NCBI RefSeq assembly: GCF_028769735.1
Contig: NC_088172.1
Span: 64,511,075 to 64,575,074, forward strand
Source: Zonotrichia leucophrys gambelii
Lineage: Eukaryota; Chordata; Aves; Passeriformes; Passerellidae
Length of the DNA stretch: 64,000 nucleotides
Direction of reading: 5' to 3'
The translations under genes and the position numbers were made by a program. Position 1 is the first letter of the stretch. The number at the start of each line of letters is the position of its first letter. Below the pieces are notes generated by a model. It did no database searches and was not told where the DNA came from. It saw only the letters and a program-made list of their open reading frames with translations. This document shows positions 1 to 13,026 of this stretch, piece by piece.

Positions 1-3000
1 CTATAGCTCCTCCCTGAGCTGTCCTCAAGGCTGACAGAGGCTGATGAGGGGTGAAGGTCCTCCTCTCAACTCCAAAAAAATTGGATGGGACCGCTGTGGT
101 TGTTACTTGTGTAAGATTTCCACTGGTGCTTCCCACTCACATTGCTCTTGGGGCTTTGTAAGAAGGACAGCCAGGCAGTGCTCTGAATGATCCTGAGGGC
201 TGTTACATCTTCCTCAGCTTCCAGCAAATCCAGTGTGGCAAGGCAAATCAGTGTTGGGCCTGTAGCTGCTTATTATTCTGGATGAAATCAGCAAAGAGAG
301 CACTGCTAGATGTCCACGAGCCGTGCTTGCAGGCAGCTGGTCAGAACTGATGCTCTTGAGGGCCTGGCAGTTTGCCCAGGGAACATCCCAAAAATTGGTT
401 GTGCACCTGGGAATCTCTGTGGTTCCCATTTTACAGAGTAGGATTAGGTGCTGGAATGGATCAAAGTATTTGCACATCATACTGTTTAAATCTTAAGAGG
501 GGGAAATGGAATAAGGGAGACAAGACAGACACAGCTCAATTACAAGCCAAGGGGCACAGAGTGGATGCCAGGGGCCACTTCTTTCCCTGCTAAATCTGAA
601 GTCCTCTATCAGCAAGGAGTAAGAATTGTCCCATTTTGAGATAAAAAGGCAGGGTGCCTGTACAAGAAGAGGTTAGATCATGAACAGTAAGGAGTATATG
701 GATGGAGAGTTAATTGATGCCTGTTCTTTGCAAGTAGTGAGTAAGAAGACAAAAAAAAAAAAGTTTCCAGATACCAGGTTTAGGACAACAGCTCTTCATA
801 TTGTTGAAAATTACTCCATGGATGTGACAGCTCTTTCAGTGGAAACCAGGGCTGTAAAACATGCAAATGTATAAATGTGCTCTGGAAAGTTTCTAAACCA
901 GAGATTGATGGGAGCTTGAAGGGCAGGTGGAGGTATTGCTATTTGGTTTTAATTCCATTCCTTTGGTCTTTCCTCAGGCAGTTGGTTACTGGGTTATGAA
1001 ACCCTTTGGTCATGCTGGCTCACATTTTCCACCTGAAGTGTCTTGAGGCTGGGCAAACACGTGGATGCACTGAGCACCCTTGGAGCACAGCAGGCAAGAG
1101 AAGACAGAGCAGCACCAGGAACATGCCAAGGGATGGTGCCAGGTGAGCACACCCAGAAGGAGCGAGCCAACAGCTGGTGTCTAATGTGCTGGGTGGAGAG
1201 TCCCATCTCCAGCTCTCATCTCAAATTACTTTTCTTGCTACTTACAAAATGGTGTCCTCAACCTCTCACGTAAAATGTGAAGATGCTTCTGGCTGATTTT
1301 TATATAATAATGGAAAATGGCTGCAGACAGTTTTTAAATTTCAGACTTTCACATTGAGGAAATATGGGGAAGAAATTAGTCTGGAAAGGATTAGTAAATT
1401 AATATTGTTACTTTGTTGTGAATAGCAGTTTAGTGCCTTTGGGGACCAAGTTCTACATGATTTTAAGAATTTTATTCCTATCCAAAACGGCCACAGAAGT
1501 CTGCCTACAGAATTTGCATTTTCAATAGTCTTTTAGGTAGAGGATGGCATATTTGACATTCTGGTGTCTTTTCATTGCATGAGTCCCTGAGGACAGTCTT
1601 TGAGAGCTTCTGAAGAAAACAGGTTACATAGAGTTCTGAAAGCTTGCCATGGGATTCAAAATTAGCCTGGATGCAAAGCTCTTTGTGCTGAGTTTGAATT
1701 TTGACCTTCATTAGCAGTGCCAGGGGAAGGGCTTGTATGAGCTTCTGGAGATCCTCACCTGGCACAGAGGAGGTCCTGGCTCAAGGGGGGGCACCCTGGG
1801 CTCCGTTGCTGGAGAAATTGTGACCAAAAGGGCAGGTGGCTTTTGTCCCTGGGAACCCCTGTGCTGTGGGACTGGTTGGAACCAGTCCTGCTGTTTTGGC
1901 TCCTACTCTGGTACTTCTGTGATCCACGTTGTATGGGTTAAACTCTTCCTGGTCATGAGGCTGAAGATGTGCCCAGCCTGTGTGGAGCAGAGCTGAGCCT
2001 GGCAGGAGTGAGCAGTGCCCTTGTAGCAATGACCCTCGGATGACTTTCCAGGAAGATGAAAAAAAAAAATAGGAAAAGCATTCACTTATATAGATTTGGC
2101 TAAATAAAAAGCCATTTCATGGGGGACACAAAGGGTGAGCCCAAATCTATAAGAGTGGAAGGTGACCTTTGTCCTGCTTGCTTCAATTCTGGCTTTGCCT
2201 GAACACCGGTACTGGAGGAGGCATGGAGCCAGCCTGGCTCCCCGTGCCTGCACAGGCTGGAGCAGGAGTAGCCACAAACAGGGCTGCTGCTCCTGCTGTT
2301 GTGTAAGGGCTCTGTTGTTGTGCTGGGGCAGGGGAGGTTGCCTGCCCCTCACAGGAAAGGTTCCTGGGGGGGAGTTGTGCATATAAAAGAGGAAGTCTGA
2401 GCCCAAGGTATTCCCAGAGAAAATGCTTGTCTGTGCAGGATGGTTATTTCTGTGTCCACCTATGCATCCCACCCCACTGCTGTTTTATCTGTGGGAAATG
2501 TCCTTCCCTTTCCCAGCAGATGGACTTGGCTTTCCCTGTGGGTAGGATCAGAGTCGTGCATCCTCTTGGCAGCTCTCTTTCTTTGACTGGGTGCCCTGGA
2601 GCGTGAATTTCCTTAGGAAAGCCAGAGATGGCAGCAAGACAAGTTTTCTGCCGGTTCCCTTGTTCCAGTTTCCTCCTTTTGGCAGCACAGGATTGGATTT
2701 TCTTTCTCACTATTATTATGGGCTGCAAAGAACAGCTCTTAAATTAGCCCTGAGGAGGTGGAAGGGTAGAGGCATCGCTGTGGGGAGTTTGGTCTGACGC
2801 ATGTAATAAGCACAAGCTCTGCCTGATTCGAATGATGAACCCTGTCATGGGCACAGCCCTCTCCCCAGTTTGTTTTTGTTGTTTTAATTAACTTTTGGCA
2901 GCCATACCAAATGCAACTCCCACACCTTTTCCCAACCACTGCTGCAATGGTACAGTGAAGTTCTTTGGCCACAGCTTGGCTTGGGGGGCTTGGGTCCATC

Positions 3001-6000
3001 CAAGGAGCCTCCTGTGAAACTCAAGGCTGGTGTGAAAGTGCCTAAATATCCCCAGATATGATCCTTTATCCTCTTTTCCTAAAATACTCCTGGCTCCACC
3101 TTCTCCCCACTACTTTAAGCAGCTCAGAGTCCAACAGCTCTGCTGCTCTTCCCACTTCATTGGGACACTGGTGCACTGTGTGGCCAGAGATGCTCCTGCT
3201 GGGAGGGCAGAGTTGGGCTCTTCAGCCATCCAGTGTGTATATGCACCCATGGGGATACAGATCCAGCATGGGTGACACTGGCCCTGTTGCCAGAGCCTCT
3301 GAAGGCTGTCCCTCTCTAGGGGAGACTTCTCATCAGCCCCAGGGGCTGTGGAGCAGCTGCACTGCTCCAGCTTGAGGGGACAAACACCCTGGAGCACCTC
3401 AGCTGGTGGAGAGGGGAAGGAGGGCAGCACACAAACCCCATCAGTGCCCTGCAGCATCCTCGGGCAAAGCAGGATTTAGGTCACCTGCCTGGGGAGCAGT
3501 TTGTGCTCTGCTGACTGCCTCTGTCACAGGCCTGAGGTGCTGACAGGAGAGAAGGGCAACTTTTGAACCTCAACTATAAATTCCTTTGACTTCAGATGAA
3601 GTGTTATGGCTTGCTTTCAGTGAGGGAAGGGAGCCTTGCAGCCACCCATTTTTACAGAAACCTGCCCTAAGAAGGTGGAGCTGCTCATGCATCCCTGGGT
3701 GCTTCAGCCTTTGCGTGGGGCCCCAGAGAGCAGCAGCCACATCACATCTCATCCACTGCGGATTTTCATTATCCACATGAAAAACTGGGTTAAGCTACCT
3801 CAGGCAAAAAGAAATCCTGCAGGCTGCTGTGAGGCTGTCACTGCTGGAGAGCCTCTGGCAGCTGGGAAAGGGCACTGCTTTTGTGCAACAATGAACCTCA
3901 CCCTGCTAGAAATAGCTCCTCAAAAAGGAACACAGCAAAGTCTTCTCACTCCCTTTCTGTTGCATTTTCTCCTTGCAGGCAGCATGAAAGCCATTTGGTT
4001 ATCTGCAGCACAGGAGCAGAGCTGGTTGGGACCAGGGGCCATAAAATCAGTGAGGCAAAAGGTAGGGGGAGCACATGGGGAGCAGAGTAGGGTCTGGCAT
4101 GTCTGGTGGTTAAACCTGATGCACAGGCATGAGGCAGGGTCCCACCCAAGGGATGCCAGACAGCATTTCCAGCTCCCTGGGTTTGGGCTGTGGCAGGCCA
4201 GCTCCCTTGCAGCCCAGTGGTGTTTGGCATCTGCTCCCCCCCACTCAGAGGGAGCCCAGCCCAGCCCTGTGGGCAGCTCTTTGGGGAAGCAATCAGGGAA
4301 GAGTCCCTCCCAGTACCTGCAAGCTGTTCAGGATCTGTGATTTACCACTGGCCAGCTCAGCCATCACTCTATATTGAAATTTGGTGGTGAGGCTATTGGA
4401 AAAATCACGAGAAACAGATCATATATGCTGGCCTGTGGGAAAAAGTTCCTGAATTTGTTTTGCTTCTCACACATGAGCAACAGAAAGCTGCTGCTGGCAG
4501 CCACTGAATCCACTTGAATATCTGTGCTTGGTGTATGTTTGTGTGTACTTGCCCCAGGCCAGGGGAGCTTTTTTTGTTCAAAAAAGCAGCTTCTAAAATC
4601 ATTGTATTGCACCATGCATTGAAATTGGCTGTAGTCATCTCAGGCAAGAGAATGCTGCTGTGCATGGGTGACTGGTTTAAACTATGGCCAGTTTGTTGCA
4701 CTGGCCAGCAAAGGGCCACAGATGTTTAACAGCTGGTCTGAGTCCTGCTGAAGTACCTTTCACATCCTCCAGGGCCACCTCAAGCTCCTGGCTGCAGTAA
4801 CAGGTTTTCTTCATTAAATGTGCAAGTATTTCTTCTATTTCAGTAAGCTTATTAAACCTGACTTGCAGCATTTAATAGCACTACTTGCTCAGCCTGGCTG
4901 CAAACTGTGGGTGATCATCCGTGACCAATTTCATAAATACTTGACATTACCTGGTGTCTGGAAAGACAAACTGTGGAACTCTGCAGTGGCACTTGGCAAA
5001 TTGCTTTTCTGAGCAGAGCAACACTCTACCTGTTCAATGTTAATTACAGGACAGGAGTGAAAAAAATGTGATTATCTGAACACAGAAACACTCTGCTGAT
5101 GTTATGCCAAGCTACTTGTTGGGATGCCTCTCTCCCACCCAGTATCAGAAGTAGCTGTGGGTTTTAGGTGGTGGTGAGTTGTTGGGCACTGTAATGGAGA
5201 GGACTGAAAAGAGATGAATTGGGATGTCAAGGAGAAGAGCAGCACACATACTCTGGAGGAACACCAGCAGGTACAGAATTACATTTTTCTTTGCAAGTGT
5301 TGGATGGGGCTTTTCCTCTGTGGCTGGTGCAAATACAATTGCTTCTGCTTGGAGACCGACTTTTCCAGTGCATATGTTCAAGATATAACTATGCCTATTA
5401 ATTCTCGTGTTTGTCTTTATCTCCAACAGTTTCAATCTGAAAAGGCTGGGATACTGATAGACTAGTAGGCAATGAACTTTCCCAGTTCCTGAGAGTGATT
5501 TGCAATTTATTCTAGTGTGGCTGCCTGCAGATGCTAGTCTTATTCACAGCAAATAAATGTCTCTCCCCTCCCTGCTTTCCCTCAAACCCTTCCATTTTTT
5601 GGGGATTATTATTTGGCATCATTTTAGCTGTCTGTTTCTAAGTTTTGTATGAGTCCAGGAGAGATGGAAGAGGTTTGCTGTGCTGTTTCCTCAAAGGCTT
5701 TGAGACAATGTTGCCATCTTAAATCCTGCCTTGTTGCCCCTGGGGAGTCTGAATCTGGCCGGAGGAATATCTAGCATTTTTTTTTAAGGTTGCAGTCCAG
5801 CCCTGAGCCATAGAAGTGGAAAAAGGAGCATGTTTTGGCTATGGCACCTCGGTGTGCTCACACTGATGTTGGTGCCAGCTGCAATGGCTGCGCTGCCGGA
5901 GGTGGGTCCGTCTGCTCAGGGGAGCTGATGCTCATCCAAGTTTGTGGATTGCCAGTTCCCCCTGAACCTGAGAACCTCCACTGCTGCTGCTCTTGCTTCT

Positions 6001-8149
6001 TTGATGAAGGACAGACTGCAGATTCCCAGGCAAAACCTGTGACAGGAAACATAATCTGCAAAAAGAGCTGTAGTAAAATACATTAATCTCATGCCAGTGT
6101 CGCTGGTGCAGGTGTTCTGAAGAATCCTGCCCAAGCCCTCACCTGGGGAAGTGGGAATATCAGAGAAGTGAGAGAGATTTCCTGTTTCTTAATTCCCATC
6201 ACCTTTTGTGTATTGATTTCTTAAACTCTCATTCCCAAGAGAGAACTGTGGCTGCGCAGTAATCTAAGGGAACTGCTGCATGGAGACTGTCTCTAAAAAG
6301 AGAGGGGAGATGGCTTTGCTTTGCAGGGGTCTGATGAGATGCCATTCATTACTGCCTGTAAAGAGCTTTTTCAAATCTTGGGTGAGGGTGCTTTAGGAGA
6401 GTCTGTGCTTTGAGTTGCTGACAGCTGGGGGTGTCCTTCTCTGCAGTGTCGGTGAGGTGGCAGCTTTATTCTCTCTGTTCCTCTCTGGAGACACAGGGAC
6501 AAGTGGAACAGGATATTGGAAAACACTGCAAAAGGGCATGTTACGTTTGGCTTAATTAATAAAGACCATGTTGTTGGAATTAATTGCGAATTCTCCTGAG
6601 AATAATTTCACAGGAGATTGAGTTACTGTAGGCCCTGGCCTGATCTGAGTGGATGGCAATGTTGTAAATGACAGCACCAAGGTAACGTGTGTGTCTGTGT
6701 CAATCAGATCCTGGGTTTCATAATTTCATAAATTAAATTCCTTCTTTTATTCAATTAGTGTGCTAAAAACGATTTGCATTGCTTGTTGTACCTCTGATGG
6801 CGTGGCCTGATGAGACACAGCGCTAGCTCAGGTCACAGCACATCCAGGGAACAAAGGGCTGTGCTGCTGGGGGCGACTGCAGCCGTGCCAGGGAACAAGG
6901 AGAAACCCTCCTTTGCTTTATGGCACAGCTGCACTCCCAGCTGGTGTGTCGCTGCTCTCCCTGCAGGGGCCTGTAATCCTCTCCTTGGTGCCTCCTGCTG
7001 TGTGTGCCCAGGGAATGATGCAGGGAGGCTCCCGTGCAGGGCTGTTCCCGTCCCAGGGAGCCCTGCTCTGAGCCAGGTCATGCTGATCCATCACCCTGAC
7101 GGTGCATCCACGCATTTCCAGGCTCTGCACTCCTTTGGGATGAGCCAGCCCCCACGCTGAGCTGCAGGCATGCAGGGGTTTGATCGCTCCTTCAGCGTGG
7201 ATGTGACGTCTCACAGCAGAAACTGGTGAGTTCCTCCCCTGCTGCTCAGCAGTGACTGCTGCGGCGCAAAAAACACACAGCAAAGGGGAAAAGGAGCCTG
7301 TTTCTTGTGTGAAGGGGACAGACTGTCTTTCAAACCAGCATTAAAAGGGCTGCCAATGCAGCTACTTACATGTTGAAAAGGTTTCTGAGATCTTGGCTGT
7401 GTTGAGCAGCCAGAATCTCGTGTCCCCTTTTGTGATACTAAGCAATTTCAGAAAAATAGTCTCTGATGGACTGGGTCCATAAAGACATCAAATAGGTCAG
7501 GGGGATTGTTGCTGGTTGCTTCTGTTACTGTTTTCTTTTCCCTGGAATTCTGGCTTTTTCTTAGCACAGCTTAGGTGCAAACTAAATTCCTTCATGTGGA
7601 AAACCCAAGATGCTATGAAGAAACACCCTGAGCAAATCAGACAAATCTGAGGAAGTCAGACATGGCAGCCCGACAGAGCCTGGCCAGAGGTCAGTGTTGA
7701 GCCACACTCACACACCTGGAATGCTGGGCAGCCTGGTCCCAGTGGAACCTTTGCAGCCAGGGGAAATGAGAGACACAAGGCATGGGGGACACCTTTATTG
7801 TGGCTGTTGGCAAAGACCGACTGTAACCCCACTCCTGTGTTCTCCTGCAAGGCTTCTGCTGCCTTGTGGAATAAGGTTTAAACCAGGTCCTAACAGCTTG
7901 CTGACTTGGAGCTGTGAACCAGCAGCCATCTGCAGATCACACATGCCTGGTTTTTCCTGCAAATGCCACTCATGTGGCATGCAGGTCATGGGTTTGGTGG
8001 GTACCACTGGTGGTGCAGACAATGCTCACAAGGAAGAGCCAGAGCAGCGAGGGCAAAGGGCTGGTTCTGTTCAGCATTCATATTCGAGAGCTGGGACAGC
8101 TCTCCCTGTCCTTGTGTCCGCCCTGCTCTGCCCTGAGGTGGCTGAGAAG
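1..8149. other. Intergenic DNA downstream of PGBD5, no gene recognised
   Basis: GC content is somewhat higher than in the rest of the window and CpG is sparse. Several open frames occur, the longest 234 codons at 3636-4340 (plus), but overlapping frames on both strands are also open and none shows a family motif. Apart from the AT-rich block at 6540-6790 nothing structured is seen. In mammals the GALNT2 3' end faces the PGBD5 3' end; no GALNT2 exon is recognisable here. Confidence 0.6.
6540..6790. promoter_or_regulatory. Candidate distal regulatory block (homeodomain and POU sites)
   Basis: An AT-rich island in otherwise GC-richer DNA. It holds TTAATTAATAAAG, GAATTAATTGCGAATT, an inverted repeat TCTCCTG...CAGGAGA with a 12-nt loop (about 6591-6616), TTCAATTAG, and an exact octamer ATTTGCAT at 6772-6779. 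This site mix is typical of developmental enhancers. No conservation data are available here, so this is a pattern-based guess. Confidence 0.25.
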
Positions 8150-8533
8150 TGTCGCAGACATCTTTTATGAAAAAGCCTTTCCTTAGGATTTTTCCTCCTG
8201 AGAAGCCAAGAGGCCTCAGGAACAAGATGTAAACATTGATTATCTGCTGCTGTGGAATGCAACAGGTAGATCTGTGATTGGCCTATGATGGATGTTTCTA
8301 ATTAATGGCCAATCACAGCCCAGCTGGCTTGGACAGAGAGTCTAAGACAGAGCCTTTGTTATCATTCTTTCTTATTCTATTCTTAGCTAGCCTTTTGATG
8401 AAATCGTTTCTTCTATTCTTTTAGTATAGTTTTAATGTAATATACATCATAAAATAATAAATCAAGCCTTCTGAAACATGGAGTCAAATCCTCGTCACTT
8501 CCCTCAACCTAAGACCCCGTGAATGCTGTCACA
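8150..8533 (+). mobile_element. Solo LTR of an endogenous retrovirus, passerine type
   Basis: 384 bp starting TGTCGCAGACATC and ending GCTGTCACA, the TG...CA form expected of an LTR. Landmarks in order are CTGAGAAGCCAAGAGGCCTC, ATCTGCTGCTGTGGAATGCA, two inverted CCAAT-type boxes around 8277-8325, a polyadenylation signal AATAAA at 8456-8461, and the tail TCAAGCCTTCTGAAACATGG. I recognise this as an LTR family repeated widely in songbird genomes but cannot give the library name. Flanks are GAGAAG and GGGACG (4 of 6 identical), so any 6-bp target duplication is decayed or absent. There is no internal retroviral sequence on either side, so this is a solo LTR left by recombination. Confidence 0.8.
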
Positions 8534-10448
8534 GGGACGTGTTACTTGTCAGGGCCAGAATGGCATGGCAGGGGGAGACAGTGGTCCCCTTTCCTCTCCC
8601 TGTGTGCTGACTACACTGAAAGGCTTTTTCAAGTCAATTTTTTCTAAAGAAAATGTCTTTGTCCCCAGTGGCTGGACGGAGATGGTAGGTTTATGATTCT
8701 GATGGTCTTAGAGTGTGAACCTGTAACTTACCTTGCAGGATATTCTCTACATCCTTTCACTTAGGCACCCAGAGCATGACCAAACATCTTCCCCACATAT
8801 TTCAGAAAAGAACAAGACAGGAAAAGCAACGGGTAATATATCTGACTGTATTTCAAAGTTGTTGATTGTAAACAAACTTTGTTGAAGAAATAAAATCACA
8901 TGACAAGATATCAGAGTGATACTATAAATCAATTTTGTTATTGTTGCCACACTTCACATTTTTGGAACTTGGAATTCAGCTTATGGTGTACAAAATTTGT
9001 AAAAATTTATTGCAAGCGTGCCTTTGTGTAGAACAAAACTGGTGTCACAAAAGTAGTTCCCTGTCCCATGCAGAAACACAGCTGTGTGTCTCTTACTGTG
9101 AAGAGGTCACACACCTGCATTTCCTGAAAGACTTGGCTGTTATAAAATTGGTCTGAGAAGATTTTTAAAAAGAAAAAAAAAGTAATTTGCAGTGTATATT
9201 TTACCTCTGTAATTTATGCTTTCAACAGAAATCTTCAGAATTATAAAGAATATGGAATTTGCAACAGAACCGCAGCTGCTGATGGTGTGAGCACAGCCCA
9301 GTGGTCTCGAAAGCACTCAGCCTGCTAAGGCCCATCTTCGCAAGTGGAACTGTCACTGCATTTGATGGAATGTAAGTTGCACACATTGAAAAATAAATGA
9401 AAACAAAATGTCAATGGGGAGACTCCTTCTCCAGAATCCCCATTGTTCCTGTTTCTACTGTGGTGCTTCCACAGTCTGTAGCTTCCATGCTGTGCTGACA
9501 TGCAGCAGTGCTGTGACTCCAAGGCTGACGACTATGGAACACGAATAGCCTAAGGAAAGGCATGGAGTGAGGCAAGGATGTAGCTAAAGCAGGGTTTGTG
9601 TTACTCAATCAGCTGTGCAGACTGGTTATGTTAAACATCAGCCTTTTCTTTAATTTAAAGGCAGCAGGAGAGGGGGGTATACATGCTGGAATGATGAGAG
9701 TTAGAAGGGATCACCTGGCTCCTCTCTCTACATGTGCCCATCCTCTGAACTTTCTTCTGCCTTCTCAAACCCACTGTTGAACTCCTCCCTGTGTCTGTGT
9801 CTACATCCCTCCATGCTGATTAGCCATACCTTCACAGGACCAGAATAATCGCTGGCATAAACCTGAGTTTTCTTATCTCTGATACCAACCCCAGACCATG
9901 GGATCAAGCTATTTTTTTGTTTCAATACCGAAATGCCAGGCAAATATTTGGTTTATATCTAGAAGAAAAATCCAGGTTGCAAAATAAGTCGGAGAGACCT
10001 GCGAACTGTTTTCCATCAAATGAGCAACTATGTTTCACAGAGACATGCAAATTGTTCAGCAGTCATGTTTTGCAAATGCCTTGACACAGATTATTTGAGA
10101 ACAAGACCACAAAGTTACTTTGACACAAGTGGGTTGGGGTTCTGGACAGCTGAACCTAGTGCGCTGTGCTTTGCTTTTAAACTTCTAGGCTTTTTGAGGG
10201 GAACTACTGGAAACAGGTCAAAATTCTCTGAAGGCCAGAGCACACTGTAAATACTTGAAGTGTGAAAGCATTTACCAGAGTGTTTATTTTAGAAACAGAG
10301 TTGCAAGGGCTGGGAGCAAACTGCATGGGCCTGGAATTTTCCCTTTCCTAGAAAACCTTCTGAGACCAACTTGACTATGAAGTCTGCTTGTCCAAGGAGC
10401 TTGGATTGCAAATTGTGATCTTGTGTCTCCCCAGCTTTTTTCCCCAGG

Positions 10449-11268
10449 CAGGTCCTGCTCATCATGGTCCTACAGCACAGCACGACAGTCCTCTCCCTCT
10501 GGGTTCCTCACCCAGGGCCCCCAGGCATCCAAGGCTGTTCAGGTGCAGCAAATGATGCTCTCCTGGATGCACATCATGTGGACCACTCTGACATCCAATA
10601 CAAGCAATTATTACTTCAAAAGAGTGATACAAAAGGGATTTATCACTTAAGGCCTTTTAGTGATACCTAACAGCTGTTCACCGAACCCATCAGAGTGAAA
10701 GGACTTCAAAAACAAAGCAAAACACAAAGAAAATCCCCAGACCCTGTCAAAGGTCTCTCTGACAGCAACACAGAGCTGGGGACTATTACAGCCATGCCAG
10801 CTGGAGCAGTGGGTGTGGTGCTGCTGAAACCTCTTTGGGGTCCATCCAGACCTGCTGGGACAGCACTAATGGGGAAAGCAGACAACACCTTCACAGTGAT
10901 TGCAATCAGAACAGCCTGCAGAAACAATACCCTGTTTCATCTGAGATCTGCAAAACAGCAGAAAGGACCAGCAGAGCAACATTACAGAAGTAAACTGAAG
11001 GGCCAGCTCTGTGCTGTCAACCCTTCCAGACTGACCAAGAACCTGCAGGATGCTTTGGATATGTTCAAAGTGCAAGGAATGAGGGAAGCAAAGGAAAGTG
11101 TGGGGCAGGAAGCTTCTCCAGGGCTAGATTTGCAGAGAGGCAAAGCTGTCACTCAGAAAAAGAGGAAGAAATCCTTTTTACAAAGCACAGCTGTTCTCAA
11201 CTGTTTCCCAACAGTGAGGTGATGATACGAAGGTGCTTCCAGTTCATGATGCTTCTGATGCTTACAAG
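10449..11268 (+). other. Unexplained block flanked by consensus plus-strand splice sites
   Basis: The left edge follows a pyrimidine-rich acceptor (CAGCTTTTTTCCCCAG) and the right edge precedes a perfect donor (ACAAG|GTAAGT). Between them lies a plus-strand frame at 10695-11222 of 175 codons, Lys/Gln/Ser-rich, that I do not recognise. Its stop (TGA at 11220-11222) lies inside the block. It could be an internal or terminal exon of an unannotated non-coding or poorly conserved transcript, or chance. No family motif is seen. Confidence 0.15.
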
Positions 11269-13002
11269 GTAAGTTTAGGAAGAATTACGACAAGAATGAA
11301 TATGTATCAAGTAGCACTGATGACAGGCTTGCTCTTGAGTAGATGATGTCGTGCTGGTGCAAGTATCCTAGTTAACAGCAGGCCAAATATATACCTGTTT
11401 TGGGTTTAGAGTTCCTTGCCCTTGTGAAACTGTGAACAGGCCTTTGACACTTCAATGTTTTCCTCAGCCAGACTGAGATGAGCCTGTTTTACAAACAGCC
11501 AATCTTACATCAATCCGAGCACGAAGGAAGTGCCATGGCAAACTCCGTAACAGAGGTGGATGGAAGACTTCATATTCCATCTAAGCCTCAGTGACTTTTC
11601 TTAACTCAGTAATTATTTGTCTGAATTTCACACTGATTACTGGGCTATTGCAAGGCTTCAGATTTTCCATATATCCAAGTTCCTCTAGGCTAGTTGGGCT
11701 CCTACATTTTATCAAATTGTCTCTTACCTTTAGTGCAATTTGGTTTTAACTCATACCAGCCTGTATGAAGGAACCTGTGCTAAGTCCCACAGCCCTTTCT
11801 TAGGGGGAAATGATATTTGGCATACTTTCATTTCTAGTTAGGAAAAGTGCTTTTGAACAAGAACCAAGTCATTGAAAACATAAACATGGTCTTAATTAGC
11901 AGGAGAGCAAACTCCACTTTACAGTTTCATCACCCCCCTTATCTGTGCTGTGCCTTGGTGTCTGGTAGGAAAGGAAAAGCTGTGATAAGCTAATGATGTC
12001 TCATGAGTGCTGAGGTTGTTACAGCACTTTGCAATCCTTGCTTGGAAAGTACCAGAGATGCACAGAATTATCAGAGCAGCATAATCCCCCAGTCCCCCCC
12101 TTGTCAGTGGAATCAGCACTACCACAAGGGGACTAAGGAATGGAAGAATGAGATACTGGAGGTTTCTTTCACTACTCACTAACTCAAGACAGATTTCTAA
12201 ATAACTGTTAGAAAGAAAGTAACATCTTTGGGGGGAAAAAAAGGCCACAGAAATATATCTGGAGGTAAAGAACAGGAATGCTGTTTTTGAGTTGCTAAAT
12301 TCAATTTTCTCTAGAATCTACCTGAAGAAAAAAAAGTTGTACTTCTATAAATTATGATTCCTAGACTATTTGTATATAGAAAGGTTGGGGATAGAGAATA
12401 GAAACAGAAAATGGAGATGAGATTTCTTTAAATTGTGCCCTATTGTCAAGTGTACAGATGGACTGAAGTAAAAAGTGGCAGAATTCCTGCAAGCCCTTGA
12501 AGCATTTTTCAACAGAGATAACAGTGGAAACCACTTCCGAGTGGCTTCTAAGCTCTGGCAAGTGTGGCATTACACACTGGGAAAAGAAATGTTTTCCAAG
12601 AATGGATCGTGGCATGACAGACATTTCCTGAAAGTACTGTGCATAGAAGGTGGTTGGTATGTCCTACTGATGGTCTCGGTTCTTTGAAATGAAGTTTGCA
12701 TACCATGAACAAGTAATTATCGGTTCTTAGAAGTACAGTTCTAAACAAGTAAGTATCAGTTTTTAGAATGTCAGTGAAAATTCAATTAAGCAGGAGAGAA
12801 AGGAGCTGTGCTGTGCTCCCTTCACTACTTCAGTGTCGAACTTCTTTTTTTTTTCCTGAAAAAGTTTAGAGACATTCCTCTGTGACTTGGTTGGCATTTC
12901 GACTGCATTTTACCTACTGCTAAGTTCTCAGATCTCTTACCCAGATTGTCTTAAGGCTACAAACAAACCAAACTATAATTTCACAAGCTATTGCACAATT
13001 AG

Positions 13003-13026
13003 ACACACACACACACACACACACAC
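13003..13026. repeat. (AC)12 microsatellite
   Basis: Twelve uninterrupted AC units, in AT-rich intergenic DNA downstream of PGBD5. Confidence 0.97.

Noticed and set aside
3636..4340. 234-codon plus-strand open frame, the longest in the window
   Set aside because: No family motif, low-complexity Trp/His/Ser-rich peptide. Overlapping frames on both strands are also open, so stop codons are simply scarce in this GC-richer DNA.
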